A stretch of 64,000 nucleotides of DNA from positions 5,636,496 to 5,700,495 of the forward strand of contig OW285193.1 in assembly GCA_935421135.1 (NCBI GenBank), written 5' to 3'. Within the stretch, counting starts at the first letter, position 1, and each line of letters starts with the position of its first letter. Source of the DNA: Bugulina stolonifera (taxonomy: Eukaryota > Bryozoa > Gymnolaemata > Cheilostomatida > Bugulidae). The position numbers were made by a program, and so were the translations under genes. Shown in pieces: positions 11,653-24,665 of this stretch. The notes under the pieces were generated by a model, which was not told the DNA's origin, did not search any database, and was given only the letters and a program-made list of their open reading frames with translations.

Positions 11653-13163
11653 GGCCGATGTCTTGGATCTTAGGCAGGTAACTCCACCAGCGCATCCATA
11701 GATCCATACGGCTCGAGTTCATCCCCATCCTCGTTCAAGCATATCTCTACACCACTTCTACGACTTAGGTCGATCCCGGAATCTATATGAATCTAGCATC
11801 GGGCTTAAGATCTTAGAATACCAGATCTTTCATTGCACTCCTCTGGAGTATAAAGTCTACAAGACCTGCGTCGACCCTGGACTCTTTAATGAGTCTCAGC
11901 CAGTGCTCAAAGTGTATGGAAGTTCTTACAGGCTCTATTATAGAATGGAAGGGGGTGAGGGGGTGGGGTGCGGGCACCCCCTCCCCCGCCTAGCCCGCGC
12001 AGCGGAAAATTTCAAGAATTCAACATCTTACAAGCAAGCTGAAGTATATTTTAGGGGCAAGATATGATTTATTTGGGAAATGAATTAATATTTAATATTA
12101 ATATTAAAATTTTCATAATAATACCATCAAATCATTAATAATAATAATAATTTATCAAAAAGTGCATTTTTTATTATTAATAAAAAATACAGAAAGTGAC
12201 AAAAACTCAGGACAGCCACCAAACAAATATTGCTAGCTCATTTGCCAGCAGCCTTACAAATTGCCATTGACTTCTACCACCAGTAGGCCTACATTACTAC
12301 AACCACTATTTTTATTATTAGCAATAATAATATTTACTATTTATCATCATTATTCTAACAACAATGATAATTTTATTATTATTATCATAATTATATTAAT
12401 ATTTATACATCACATGATGATGATCATCATCATTATGATTGATTATCCAATTTTCTCATCTCATCATAAGGATGATCATGATGACTACAAAAAAATCACA
12501 AAAGAAAATTAGATAGTACACAGGGCCACATAGAACATTCTGGAACTTTAGAAACGACTGACTCACTTAGTTAACCAGCTTTGCAAACTTGACTGCATAA
12601 AGAGCAGCTGCTACAATAGTTTTTGGTGAAAAATAATTAGTAATTTACTGATTGAAACTCAAGAGTATGGAAAGAAAACAAGTTCAACTTGTCCCGGAAA
12701 TAAAGCATAAGCTGTTCCATGCACTGAAAGGTCTAGCTATTTACAATTGCCTATCACGATGACCAGAAGGGGATTTACTGCGCCCTTAGCTTTGTCGTTA
12801 AACTAATACTATCTTGCAATTTCATATGAGCAGCGTGCCAGAGTCTTGATTGTTTTAGACTTCCCCAGCATCTGCGTATGGGAAAACCCAACTTTGGCGC
12901 ATCATATTGTTAGGGCTCGGCGAGCCTAGAAGAAAGCCATGACGATTTCTTACAGGCTCGCCGAGCCTGAGCGAGCCGTTACACTTTGAGCACCGGTCTC
13001 AGCATCGGCCTACGTCTGACTCATAATAACAAGAGCACCTAATAACTGTTCACTCTTTTATGTAATGTGTGGAAGGTCACTTGGTCGTTCACTACCAACT
13101 TCCAAGCTCTTCCCATGCTCGTGCCTCGGCACCCGCATGTAAACCTATACTGAAAACATTACA
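11653..13163 (+). mobile_element. LTR family 2 fragment, interrupted by a hAT element
   Basis: Bases 11653-11900 and 13004-13163 match the 3' half of family 2 LTRs (see 22820-23600), ending AAAACATTACA. The 5' half is missing, and there is an internal deletion joining GATGTCTTGGA to CTTAGGCAGGTAACTCC. The hAT element 11901-12995 sits in the middle. Confidence 0.8.
11901..12995. mobile_element. hAT-like non-autonomous element
   Basis: The ends CAGTGCTCAAAGTGTA and CGGTGCTCAAAGTGTA (reverse complement of the right end) are inverted repeats. GTCTCAGC stands on both sides (11893-11900 and 12996-13003), the 8-bp target duplication of hAT transposases. The interior is AT-rich simple sequence with a GC-rich block near 11950-12000; no transposase frame is seen. 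The element at 58402-58736 has a closely related terminus. Confidence 0.85.
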
Positions 13164-13167
13164 ATAT

Positions 13168-14542
13168 GCCAAATAATGTCATCTTATGATGACAGGGTTA
13201 TGAGAATGCCCCTTACTCCGCCATCTCAGATTCTGTATACTATCCAGTTCCTGTTTGATTGGTAATCATTGTAATCTTTGTCATTTTTATAATATATATA
13301 CAATTATTTCATGCCGGTGTTACAATTTTTAGTCCATTTTTAAATTAACAGGCAGCTGTACATCTGCAGACAGATTATTTTCTAACTGCTGTCAGGGGAG
13401 CTTGATGAATTATATGAATGGAAACTTAGGTAATTCAGCATTAGGGTGGGGTACGAAAGTTCGAGTTGAGTCGCCTGCAAAAGTCAAGCGGCTTTGTAAG
13501 CCTACAATTAGAAAGTAAATCCACTACATTACTAGATTCACCGTACATTGCACTAGTTAGTTCTGTCCAGAATATATTTTTGAGCCATAATGCGTGTCTC
13601 TCCTGTCTCTACTAGGATTGCTGGAGGGATACTAGGGGAATACTGTCGTCTACCTACAACTATTTTCTGTCTACTAGGACAGCTGGTTCCTGCCTACAAT
13701 TATTTCTCTGTTGCCTGTGATTAGCCAAGTTCGGTGTGTCAGGGTAAAGAGAACTATCATTCTGGAAAGGACTCAGTAACTGGTAGACTGTCTTACTAGA
13801 TGTTGTTGCGGTAGGAAAAGACAATCATGTGGAGATAATAGCCCAACTGCTTTAGTCATCTATTACATTAGTCATATTCAGGTAACTGCACCACCAAGTG
13901 CGTGCATTGTATAATATGTACATTTCTGAAACAAGGTTGTATAAAGTGCCCTGGAATTATGTATGTGTCTCCATGTTCAAGTCAAATTCCATTTGAATTA
14001 ACATCAAAAAGTGTCATGATATCTAATGTGGGCATGAGAACACAATTTCATAACTTTCAAACCAATTAAGACAACCTGAAAAAAGGAGGCTATATTATCT
14101 ATCTACATTTCATATATACAATGTCAATGCTATTATATTGAAGCTCACCTCACCAACTCAAACTGTTGATTAAATTTACTGTGTACTACCTTGTGCTACT
14201 TTTAGTGATTTTAGTGTTATGCCATATTTCCATTTCTTTGTGATATCAATCCTGATGGCCTTTAAACAAGACTAGTGAATATTCAGAACACTGAACATGA
14301 GCAGCTAGATTTTCCACTTAAATTTATTCTGACAATTATTATATTGGCCACTTAGAAAAAAAGTGGCTCTTAGCAATAGATATTTCAAAATAATGATATT
14401 TACTATAATTATTAGCTAAATAGTCTTAAAAATAAAATAGTCTAACTAAAGTAAAGACGGTAATTAAATTGCAGTATACTAGTCAATGAGTATATAAAAA
14501 TTGAGGTAGCAGTATTTACTGCACCGATACTGTAAATGATTA
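13168..14542. other. Non-genic stretch
   Basis: I see no exon or transposon border. The right part is presumably the 3' untranslated region of the zinc-finger gene that ends at 14543. Confidence 0.45.
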
Positions 14543-16490
14543 TTAGCCAGGAAACTTACTCACTGCAACTGCCTTCATTGACTCTTCATGTTCTGCTTCA
14601 TGCTTATGATCTTTAAACCTCTGAGAATCTTCAAATTGGCAGTTACATAAACGGCAAATAATGACAAACTGTTTTAGTAGTTGATCATGGTGTTCTTGCA
14701 CGTGGTTCCCGAGATTTGGCAGACTGCCAAAACTCTCACTGCATCCAGGACATTCAAATGGGGGACCAGGGTGGTCATCTTCTATATGTTCATCTAGCAA
14801 GTCTTTAGAGACAAAGATTCGATCCAGACAGTAACCGCACATAAAGTGGTGCTCTACATGAGCACTGAGTTCTTCTTCTGTGGAAAAGGATATTCGGAGA
14901 TCAATGCATGTTGCACACCAATATTGCTTGTGCATCTGTATGCAATGCTCATAGTACAGACTAAAACCATTTAAGGTTTGCCAGCATATCCGGCATTTAA
15001 ATTGTCTTAGCATCTTGCATTTGTATCTGTAAAGACACTCCTCTTTGTGGTAATGTTTCAAGACCTGTTGATAGAAATGTCTTTGACACCCATTGCAGTA
15101 GTATGGTCTTTGAGGAAGATGGAACCAATGATGCTCGGCTAAATCAGTAGCATCTCCAAACTCAATCTTGCAATATCGGCAAAGATATTTTCCTTGAGCT
15201 GTTCTGTGCTCTTCAATAACATGATTGAATAATTCAATTTGATCTCTGTATTCCATCTTATAGCAATATCTGCACTTGTGATGAGCAACAAAGTAATGCT
15301 CATATAATTCCTGCCATCTAAAAAACATTACACGTTCCGGACATTTCTCACATTTAAAAAGCTTACTTGTTGCTAGATCAGCTGAAGTGCTGCTCTGCAC
15401 TAACACTGCTTTAGGGGACACTAAGTGAGCTTGGTGTTTAACATCAAGTAGCTCAGTATAGGTATGTTCAGTGAATTTCTCTTTTTGTTCTACCAGTTTT
15501 GAATCGGATTGTTTCGGACTAATTTTCTCTGATCTAGCTTGACGCTTTTCAATCTGTCTTAGTTTTTGTTTCTCAAAGTGCCATTCATCTATTGACTCCT
15601 TGTCAAACTGTTTTGTTTTAATTGGAAGATACTCATATTCCTCTTTTTCTACCGATTCATGATGGCTTTCCTTGACAAATGTTGCATAGTCACTAGCGCC
15701 ATTTGCTTGATCAGTTGCCCTATTATCATCAGATTCATTAGTTTGTTTTCCTTCAATTGGCTTTTGTGGCTCAATCCCTTCTCTTTTCACTGAATCGTGC
15801 TCACCTTCATTAGCGGAGTCACTCAACACCATTTCCGAATTGCTTATATTTGTTGTTATATTATCAGTAGCTGCATCATCTTCCTCAGCCTCACTTTGTT
15901 TATCAGATTTGTCAGTTTGCTCTCCTTCAACTGGTTGTTGTTGTTCATATTCTTTGTCTATTGGTTGGTACCTTATTTCTTCTGCTTCTAGCATTTCTTG
16001 ATCATTTTCAACAAATCCTGCTTCTAATGATTTCTGGTTATTTTCACCAGATTTTGTTTCTAGCGATCCTTCATCACTTTCAGCAGATGTTTCTTCCAGC
16101 GATTTCTGGTTACCTTCAACAGATGTTTCTTCCAGCTTTTCCTGGTTGCTTTCAACAGATGTTGCTTCTAGCAGTTTCTGGTCACTTTCAATGACTGTTC
16201 TACATGAAACCTTTTCCGAGTCTCTTCTTGCATCGTTATCCGATTCATCATTAGAAGTTGATAAATGCAAATCCTCCGTCAGTAGTCGATGGTAGTCATG
16301 CCAGTCTACAGACGCTCTCCTCTTTCTTGGTAATTGTGAATCCTCTTCAAAATCTGAACTCCTCCCCTCATCTATAAGTGCATTAGACATTGTTCATGTG
16401 TACATGGTTAACACATGTTTAATTATAAAAGCAAGCTGAGCACATTTCAATACTACAATATATTCATGAACGTTAATTACCTTGATCCAT
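14543..16490 (-). CDS. Nine-finger C2H2 zinc-finger protein, paralogue 2
   Basis: Two coding exons. Exon 1 is only ATGGATCAAG (16481-16490) with donor GTAATT. Exon 2 is 14543-16371 with acceptor CACTTATAG, and the split codon G|AT joins them (MDQ-DEGRSSDFEED). The product is about 612 aa. Residues 1-340 are acidic and low-complexity, with a five-fold 15-residue repeat of the type SLEETSAESDQ. From about residue 340 to the end come nine fingers in the same order as in the two paralogues, with C2HC finger 4 and the signature FHLPQRPYYC between fingers 3 and 4. An alternative start at 16388-16390 is in frame but lies before the acceptor. A nuclear or nucleic-acid role is likely from the family; the target is unknown. 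Confidence 0.87.
15985..16190. repeat. 45-bp coding tandem repeat
   Basis: About five copies encode the acidic 15-residue repeat in the N-terminal half of zinc-finger paralogue 2. Consensus on the minus strand is close to AGTCGCTGGAAGAAACATCT. Confidence 0.75.
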
Positions 16491-16549
16491 TGCTCCGAAT
16501 CTGATTCAATTTTAAAATCTTGCACCAAGTTGTACACCAAATAGCAAAT

Positions 16550-17350
16550 CTAAAGTAAAATATCAATAATGTGATGGGTATCCAAGCTTTATGTATATAA
16601 AAATGTACAAAAAACAAGCTATTTACATCTAGCTATACTATATAATGTTTGTTGGCTGTTCTATAGATTTAGTTTTCTGTGATTATTCAGCTTGAGTAGG
16701 GTACTTGTGTGGTGAAGCTTGCGCAAGGTGACTGAATGGTACAGCTTCCTTACATGTAGATTCGGTACAGGACAGTAAAATGGAGTTACAGGGTAATCTG
16801 CTCATGCATGGTTTATGCAGGCGCGTAGCCAAGGTGATGCCGTGTGAGGCTATCACATGCATATCTAAAGGTTATAGATGGCCAATGTTAGCCATTAGCA
16901 AAATAAAACAAAAGTCAGAAATTTTACAGTAATCAGTACAACCACGCAATGCATAATTATGTATAAATCACCTCTATGATTCATAGTTGATATGTACAAA
17001 CATACAACAACTACAAACCTAAATCTACAGTGTAAGGTGTACGTAAAACATATTGGTATTAGATTAGCTATGTAACCATCTCATAATTGTTAGCTATTCC
17101 ACAGGTACAATATCATGTAAAGTAGTAGTGTAATATTATTTATCTGTTGAAGAACAATTTACATTGCAGTAGTAACTTTGTGACAAGCCGGCAAGGTCTT
17201 TCATAATTGGACAAACTGTGGTAAGCATAAGATATTATTTTACAATGTTACCAAAACATTCACAAACACCGTCATATCTCAGCAAGGAGATAAATGAGGT
17301 GTTATTTACACTAATACATCCAACAAAAATGAAAGCACTGTACATGCTGT
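16550..17350. other. Upstream region of zinc-finger paralogue 2
   Basis: An acceptor TTTACTTTAG at 16550 (minus) suggests that the start-codon exon (to 16549) is preceded by a non-coding 5' exon in this stretch. Nothing else recognised. Confidence 0.35.
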
Positions 17351-17354
17351 GTAT

Positions 17355-17653
17355 TGTGGTGAAACAGCCTGCCTGGACATAGACTGAGTTCTTATGCTTT
17401 ATGTACATTGACATTGCTTACCTATTATACACACACATACTTATCCATATTATCCACTCATGCATTATTGTCTTACCTTGTACAATTATTATACATGCAT
17501 GCCTATACTATATCATAATCAACTACCTATCGTGTGCTCTATTATTGTTATCTACCAATCAGATTATTATGATTACAACTTGGTTTTTTCCACATATTAT
17601 TAGCAATTATCTTCTCTTATCTGATTGCATTAAACAGAGTCTTTTACCATGTA
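17355..17653 (+). mobile_element. LTR family 2 copy, left part (split element)
   Basis: It begins TGTGGTGAAACAGCC, the 5' end of family 2, preceded by GTAT at 17351-17354. It breaks off at 17653. The missing 3' part is at 22820-23600, followed by GTAT at 23601-23604. The parts sum to about 974 bases once the shared 106 bp is counted once, close to the 957 and 969 bp of the intact copies. Confidence 0.85.
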
Positions 17654-17904
17654 TTCTGCTTTACTCATAGCTCCAAAAGCTAAACAACAATGAGATAGCT
17701 TTGGTGGATATGCAGGAAACTGGTCACTTTGCTTTTGGACTGCAGGTGGCTGGGTCGCATAGCTTACTACCATAGATGGACACGTAAGTATAACTTTGTT
17801 TTGTAGGATATGGTGTACCAGCACCGATGCTTTGCATCCTGCTAATTATTGGAATCGCTTGCTTCGCAAGCCTGGGTCTTCCTGTACACCATCAAGGTAT
17901 GCTG

Positions 17905-19190
17905 CTATGCACATTACCTATGACCCGACTGTTGCAGTAACACATTGCACATTGTGTTGATTATGGGTGGCTTGATAATATGAACAAGCCCTGGGTCCCC
18001 ATGCACAGCCCATTAGTTATACATGATATAACTATATTGATAATGACCCGACTGTTGCAGTAGCACATTCATGTTGCTAATGGGTGGCTTGATAATATGA
18101 CCAAGCCCTGGGTCCCCATGCACAGTCCAATAGTTATATATATAACTATATTGATAATGACCCGGCTGCTGCAGCAACACATTGCACATGGTGTTGATTA
18201 TGGGTGGCTTGATAATATGAACAAGCCCTGGGTCCCCATGCACAGCCCAATAGTTATACATGATATAACTATATTGATAATGACCCGACTGTTGCAGTAG
18301 CACATTCATGTTGCTAATGGGTGGCTTGATAATATGAACAAGCCCTGGGTCCCCATGCACAGTCCAATAGTTATACATATAACTGTACTAATAATGAACC
18401 GGCTGTTGCAGTAACACATTGCACATGGTGTTACTAATGGGTGGCTTGATGATATTGATAACAAGCCTGGGTCCCCATGCACAGTCTACTAGTTATACAC
18501 ATAACTACATTGATAATGACCCGACTGTTGCAGTAGCACATTGGTGTTGCCTATCATGGATCCCATGGGTCCCCATACACAGTCTAATACATGTAGTTGT
18601 GTATACAACTGCATTGATAATAACCCTACTGTTGCAGTAACATATTTGTGTTGCTTACGGGTGGCTTGACATTGTATTGTAAACAAGCCTGGGTCCCCAC
18701 AAACAGACCAATAGTTATACATATACATGGAGCTATTGATATAATGACCCTATTGTTGCAGTGGCACATATTTTGTGTTACCTATTGGATGGCTTGATAT
18801 TATGTTAACAAGCCTGGGTCCCCATCCACAGTCTAATAGTTATGTACATGCATAACTACATGTATATCAATGATGACACCACTGTCGCAGTATGTTCTGC
18901 TGCTTATGGATGGCTTGATATTATATTGTGAACAAGCCTGTGGCCCTATGAATACGCACAGTCTAAGAAATATTGATAATGATCTGTCTGTTGCAGTTAC
19001 ACAAAATGACTGTGTTGTTTATAATGGCTTGATGTTATATGAACAAGCCTTGGCTTCCATGGTTGCTTTATCTGGCAACAGTGTATTATTGATGTAGCCA
19101 ACATTACATACTGTCAAGCGACATATTGTGTCATTTTCTGAGTGGCTTGATATTATATTATGAAAAAGCCTCAGTCCTGTAGCACAGTTA
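17905..19190. repeat. Minisatellite, unit about 113-128 bp, roughly ten copies
   Basis: Each unit carries GACCCGACTGTTGCAGTA, then GGCTTGATAATATGAACAAG, then CTGGGTCCCCATGCACAGTC and AGTTATACATATAACT. Two parts are self-complementary (GGCTTG...CAAGCC and AGTTATA...TATAACT). Units decay to the right. Open frames here (for example 18013-18378, minus) are repeat artefacts. Confidence 0.92.
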
Positions 19191-22100
19191 ATGGCTATAG
19201 TAAAGATGGTAAGAGTGTGAGAGCAACCAACCTATCTTGTGGATTGCTGGATGTTTCACATAATATTTACATGTATATGGTGTTAACTAAGACTTTGCTA
19301 CACCATGAAGCATTACACAGTTTAGTTTGTGTTTATAGCATGAACAGGATTGTTGAATAAAGTAGCTGCAGCCGGCTTGGCTATATAGCCATTGAATCTG
19401 ATTATCTTGCAATGTTGAATTAGGCATAGCCTTAACAGATGATAGCCAATAATGAATCTGAGGCTATAATTGGCAAAGGTGACTGGTTTCATCAATACAG
19501 ACAGGCTGGGCAGGTAGATTGTTCTTAGCTGGACTCTACATGTATGTGAGAATGACAGAATTTTATAGATGTCACATCAAGGATCACGGAGTCCTATAAT
19601 ATCAATGTCTTCAAGTGAGGATTCATATTACTGCGTAGTCAGTGTTGAGTAAATTTTTGTTCTCTAACTGATAATAGTGTTTGTCAACCTATATTGATTT
19701 GTACAGGATTTGGCTGCTATAAAAAATAAATGATCACCTCCAAATGATCAAATGGTTGGTGACAATTTCTTATATAGGAATTTAACAATAAAGTGATGGA
19801 AAATAAGAAAGCTATCAGCTTGAAGGGATCATTCTCAGAAACAGTTGGTGAGACTGCAAAACACAATGGAAGTGACCTGTGTTAAACTATATACAGTGTA
19901 TAATACATTATATAGGGAAGATGGAGACAACTCCACAGAATATAATAGCAAAACGATAATTCACCTTGTACTGTAATTGGTTGAATTTCTAGAAATATTG
20001 ACGAATGACAGATGTATGATACATTCTGTGTTGTGATAAACCTTCTACGCTTTCAAATCAATTTTACCATAGCTGAACAAGTCATAAAATGATGTTTTAT
20101 GAAATGAAAGGTCTTCGGCTAATGTGCATTTTAGTCTACTCTTGGTCAGCACAAATTAGTTGTTTTCCTGGCTAAAAGCTTGACAATTAATTGAAAAAGG
20201 TTGAAGTCTTTTAACTACATGTACCCTGCTAAGTACAAAAAATCTGAAATAGAAGAACCTTGAAAGTTTAATTGGCATTGGATTCCTTGGCTGTTTTATG
20301 ACATCAAGTGAATTGTGTACTATTGGTATCAGAAGTGTTGTGAAGTTGACTATACCCTAAGTTTATTTCAGACCAAAGGCTGTGCCAGTATTGTGGGCTG
20401 CACCTGGAATGTTCAGATTAATGAAAGATATATTATTTTGTGGCTGGTCAGCACACGTTACAAGTGGAAATAGGCTACATTGAAAGCTTTCTAATTACTA
20501 GAAAAGCTGGCATTTATGAACACTAAACACAGGCCCACACTGTTATACAATAAGATCTGCTACTTTGAGTTTGTAATGTTGGTAGTTGCTCTGGAACATT
20601 TATTTAATAGCTGAAAGCTACACATTCCTACATGTAATCTAGCTGGCCTCTTACATGTACATGCTGAACGCTCCATAGTATTGATAGGGAGGTTAGCCCA
20701 GGCCATTGGCTTGGTAGTGGCTTGCTTGCTAGCTAGCTTATCCAGTTGGGAAGCTACTTTACGTTGTACAGGCTAGGCTTGACCAATTTAATAGCCAAAA
20801 GTTTGGTAATCGAAAAGCAAAATGGAACCACGCTAATGTGGACACACAATTTGCACAGTACTAAATAATACTGTTGGGTCTATTTTGTATAAAAATGAGT
20901 TGAAAATACTTGTAGATGCTTTGTAGTTTAGTTGGTTATTTTGTAAGTTGTGCTTGGATATCTATCAGCAACAGATGGACCTGTAATGAAACAGCTAGCT
21001 AGCTAGCTAGCAATGGCTTGTAGCTGCTAGTGATCAAAAAGCCAAATGATTAGATTTGTACATGCAGTAACTTTGCTGCAGTTAGCTACATCAATCTGAT
21101 GGGTAGTACCCATTCTTTGAAATAATTTAACACGTCATCTAACTAGCTAAGTCAATGATATCATTGGCAACTAGCATACATAATATAGTTATGATAAATT
21201 GAATATCCAAGTTTATTATGCATCTGGGACTTGAGCGAGTACACTGAATTCAGTTGCACCGGACTACATTTAGCTGTCTAACTCGGGTCATATTTGACAA
21301 ATCACATACATGCATGTTTCTATTGAGATTTTGGAATTAGTAGTGATCTAATTCATATGATGAAAGCCTTACCTATTCTACTGTTTGTATATTATGTACA
21401 TGCACATGTAGATATCTTTGTGCCAGGCTGACCAAAGTTTGAGACTAATCACAACGTATGCCCCTCTGTTAAGTGTTTGGGGGAAATGTGCATAACTAAT
21501 ATTCAAAGTGTCCCTAGCTACATTGTACATGTAGTAGATTGTGGCCATAGACAGGCTGGGAAAAGTTCATGACTCATTTTCAAGAGTTATAGGTTAGAAG
21601 GATTGCACCAGCAGAAAGTTACAAGGTGTATGTGGCTGCTGGGAACACTATCATTAACTTGATAATGGCTTCAACCCAGGAATTGTGTATATACATGTAC
21701 ATGCATAAGTAAAATTATACTCTCTTATTAATCAAGTTGACCAACTAAATAGCTCATTTGTAAAAGTACATATTATCATCTAAGCCTAGATGATGTTGTG
21801 GAATTATTGCTGCACATGTTTGCAGTGTTGCTGTTTGTTTATACCTGTGAATAAGGTTTAACAAAGTACTGGTTGTTTTGTACCTCCTCTGTCTTTGTGA
21901 CGTGAAATTTGCTAACATGGCTATTAGAGACAATTAACAGAGAGGTTGTTTATGCAAGGCTAACTTTGCCTCGCTATGTAGACACTTGAAATTCATAGAT
22001 GGTTCTGGACGAACTTTCAAATCTCTTGAGAAATCTGAAGACTCTTTATATCTTCAGTCTTGAAAGTTGTAAGATGGCTACCTACACTGCATTCTGTAGG

Positions 22101-22650
22101 CCTATCTACTAGGATGTAAATTAGTAATATATGACGTCATTTACATCTGGGCTATGTACATGTACATGTAAGTGTATTTATTCATAATAAATATCACACA
22201 ATTATCAAACTAGGGTGGTCAAGTTATCACCAGAGTGGTGTTGTACAAAATTCCGGTACAATTTCTATCACGTACCTTGTGGTGTATGCTGTAGGTCAGT
22301 ATTTGCATACCACACAAGAATGCTGCTAGCTTCTGGTTAACTACTGTACTTACTAGTTTGCAGAAATACATTGAGAGCTAGAAATGCAATGCACATTATG
22401 GCAGAGTTTCATAGTGCTAATGTTTCACTTCAAATAAAAAGCTGTGGTACATGTACCAGAACTGATGCCACTACAGGCTATACATGTATATTATACTACT
22501 ACTATATCGAAATTTGATAATTCAAAGATATGGGATTACATCATTATTAATGATGCATGACTGTATGATATACAGTGGCTGAGTGTTTACGGCACACAGA
22601 ATAGGGCTCCTCTGAAGTCTCATTGTTTAGCTTTTGGAGCTATGAGTGAA

Positions 22651-22708
22651 GCAGAATTATAAATCAAACGAGACTTACCTGTAAGGTGAAGTTTGATAGT
22701 AATTCTGC
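22651..22708. repeat. 58-bp imperfect palindrome
   Basis: GCAGAATTA...ATCAAAC...CTTAC pairs with GTAAG...GTTTGAT...TAATTCTGC around a 2-base centre. On the minus strand the centre reads TTACAGGTAAGT, an acceptor directly joined to a donor. Confidence 0.75.
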
Positions 22709-22819
22709 GAACGAATAGCGAAGAAGGTAAACAATCCCACCCTTGGGTTAGGGTTTCCCACCCATATTTTGCTCTTCGCTATAATTTTATTGTAAATGTA
22801 TGTTACTGATTGCATGTTA

Positions 22820-23600
22820 TTATCTACCAATCAGATTATTATGATTACAACTTGGTTTTTCCCACATATTATTAGCAATTATCTTCTCTTATCTGATTGC
22901 ATTAAACAGAGTCTTTTACCATGTACTTTTTAAGGCCGATATCTTGGAATAGGCTCATACTTATATACTTTCCATTTCGGACTATTGTAAGCACCTTTTG
23001 TGCCAAGGCTGACTCTTTTTGTGGCCGACGTCGTGCGAAACCATCCATGTTGTTGCATTAGTTCCGAACCCGATACCTTATCGGCCGGCCGATACCTTAT
23101 TGGCCTCTTTTTGCCAGAAGTAGATTTAGTATATAAGGTAGCACATTTACTGTACAAAATCAGTTGCTGATTGCGCTCTAATAAAGCAACATATCCTAAC
23201 TCAAACCTATAGAGGCTTACTCTTGTAGGCAGGTAACTCCGCCGGCGGATCCATAGATCTATCCTCATTTAAGCATATCTCTACACCACTTCTACGACTT
23301 ACTGTAGGTCGATCCCGGATTCTATATGATTCTAACGTAGGGCTTAAGATCCTAGAATACCAGATCTTTCATTGCACTCCTCTGTGGAGTATAAAGTCTA
23401 CAAGACCTACGTCGACCCTGGACTCTTAATGAGTCACAGCATCGGCCTACATCTGATACATAATAACAAGAGCACCTAATAACTGTTCACTCTTCTATGT
23501 AATGTGTGGGAGGTCACTTGGTCGTCCTCTACCAACTTCCAAGTCCTTCCCATGCTCGTGCCTCGGCACCTGCATGTAAACCTACACTGAAAACATTACA
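22820..23600 (+). mobile_element. LTR family 2 copy, right part (split element)
   Basis: This part contains the TATATAA box (23130-23136), AATAAA (23180-23185) and the 3' end AAAACATTACA, followed by GTAT. It is the partner of 17355-17653. Confidence 0.87.
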
Positions 23601-23604
23601 GTAT

Positions 23605-24179
23605 GACTCTCCATCTCTAGAGGAATAAAACAGCTTTCAGGCTGTCGCTTTTACTTACATGTACTACTTTAGACCCCATCGCTAACTAACACTTGCCACC
23701 TATAATTTAATAATATAGTAATAGTTAACCACATTGTGGTTAGTTCTGGCTGCTGGCCGCACACCGCTCACCAGCAGTCTGAAAAAGCTTAAAAAAAATT
23801 TTGTAATTTGAACAATTTTGGATATAAAATCTGTAACAGTCATGTGACCCAGCGTGGGCGGGAGAGCGCAACTCCACAACTTTCAGACGAATCGCTACTA
23901 CATGCATACTGAATAACAGAGACTGTATTGGTCATGCGCATCAGTCACCTGCCGCAACCTTTAACTATTCGTGATACAACCATGACCTAATATCCTTCAG
24001 TTTGGGTAGTAGCTAGTATTGTTTTGGATCACTAAAACCACAAACATTGTTCAAAAGCCTACTACTTACAAGAGTTTCCTTTGTAGCATAAAGATAAGAT
24101 AAGATACCCAAAATATTTTTGCTGTTTCAGCTTAACCTAGCCAGTTGTAGTATAATTTTCATTGTGTAGATAGTATAAG
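23605..24179. other. Non-genic stretch
   Basis: Nothing recognised apart from short AT-rich simple sequence. Confidence 0.4.
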
Positions 24180-24665
24180 TAAGTACTAAGTAAATTACTT
24201 TGTTAGTAAACTGTACTTGACTATATTTGCAAGCATCGTATACTACATTATTTGGCCATACTTGCAAGCATACTGTACTTTACTAAAATACTTCTAAGCA
24301 TACTTTACTTGTAAGCATGCTGACTATACTATATTTGTAAGCATACTCTAATTGTAGGCATACTTTACTTGTAAGCATGCTGACTATACCATACTTGTAA
24401 GCATACTCTAATTGTAGGCAAACTTTACTTGTAAGCATGCTGACTATACTATATTTGTAAGCATACTCTAATTGTAGGCATACTTTACTTGTAAGCATGC
24501 TGACTATACCATACTTGTATGCATATTTTACTTAGAAGCATACTGACTATACCATACTTGTAAGCATACTTTACTTGTAAGTGTACTGCACTTGTAAGCA
24601 CACTTTACTTGTAAGCACACTGCACATGTAAGCATACTTTACTTGTAAGCATACTGTACTCAACT
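24180..24665. repeat. Minisatellite with nested short and 60-bp units
   Basis: The short motif TACTTGTAAGCA repeats throughout. Between 24290 and 24520 it forms a higher-order 60-bp unit containing TTGTAAGCATGCTGACTATA. The array lies 3' of zinc-finger paralogue 3. Bases 24666-25179 hold no other feature I can name. Confidence 0.9.

Larger units (their letters stand above)
17654..22819. other. 5.2 kb segment inserted in an LTR, flanked by 106-bp direct repeats
   Basis: Bases 17548-17653 and 22820-22925 are the same LTR stretch, with about one mismatch in 106, at a constant offset of 5272. The segment between them starts TTCTGCTTTACTCATAGCTC, and an inverted copy of its first 41 bases lies at 22618-22656. 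It holds a minisatellite (17905-19190) and a palindrome (22651-22708). No coding exon was recognised. Confidence 0.7.

Noticed and set aside
16481..16549. 23-codon reading of this exon in another frame (ending SDSEQWIK)
   Set aside because: That frame does not join the zinc-finger exon; the frame starting at ATG 16488-16490 does, with the same phase as in paralogue 3.
18013..18378. 121-codon open frame with repeated peptide (minus)
   Set aside because: Direct product of the minisatellite; the frame breaks in neighbouring units.
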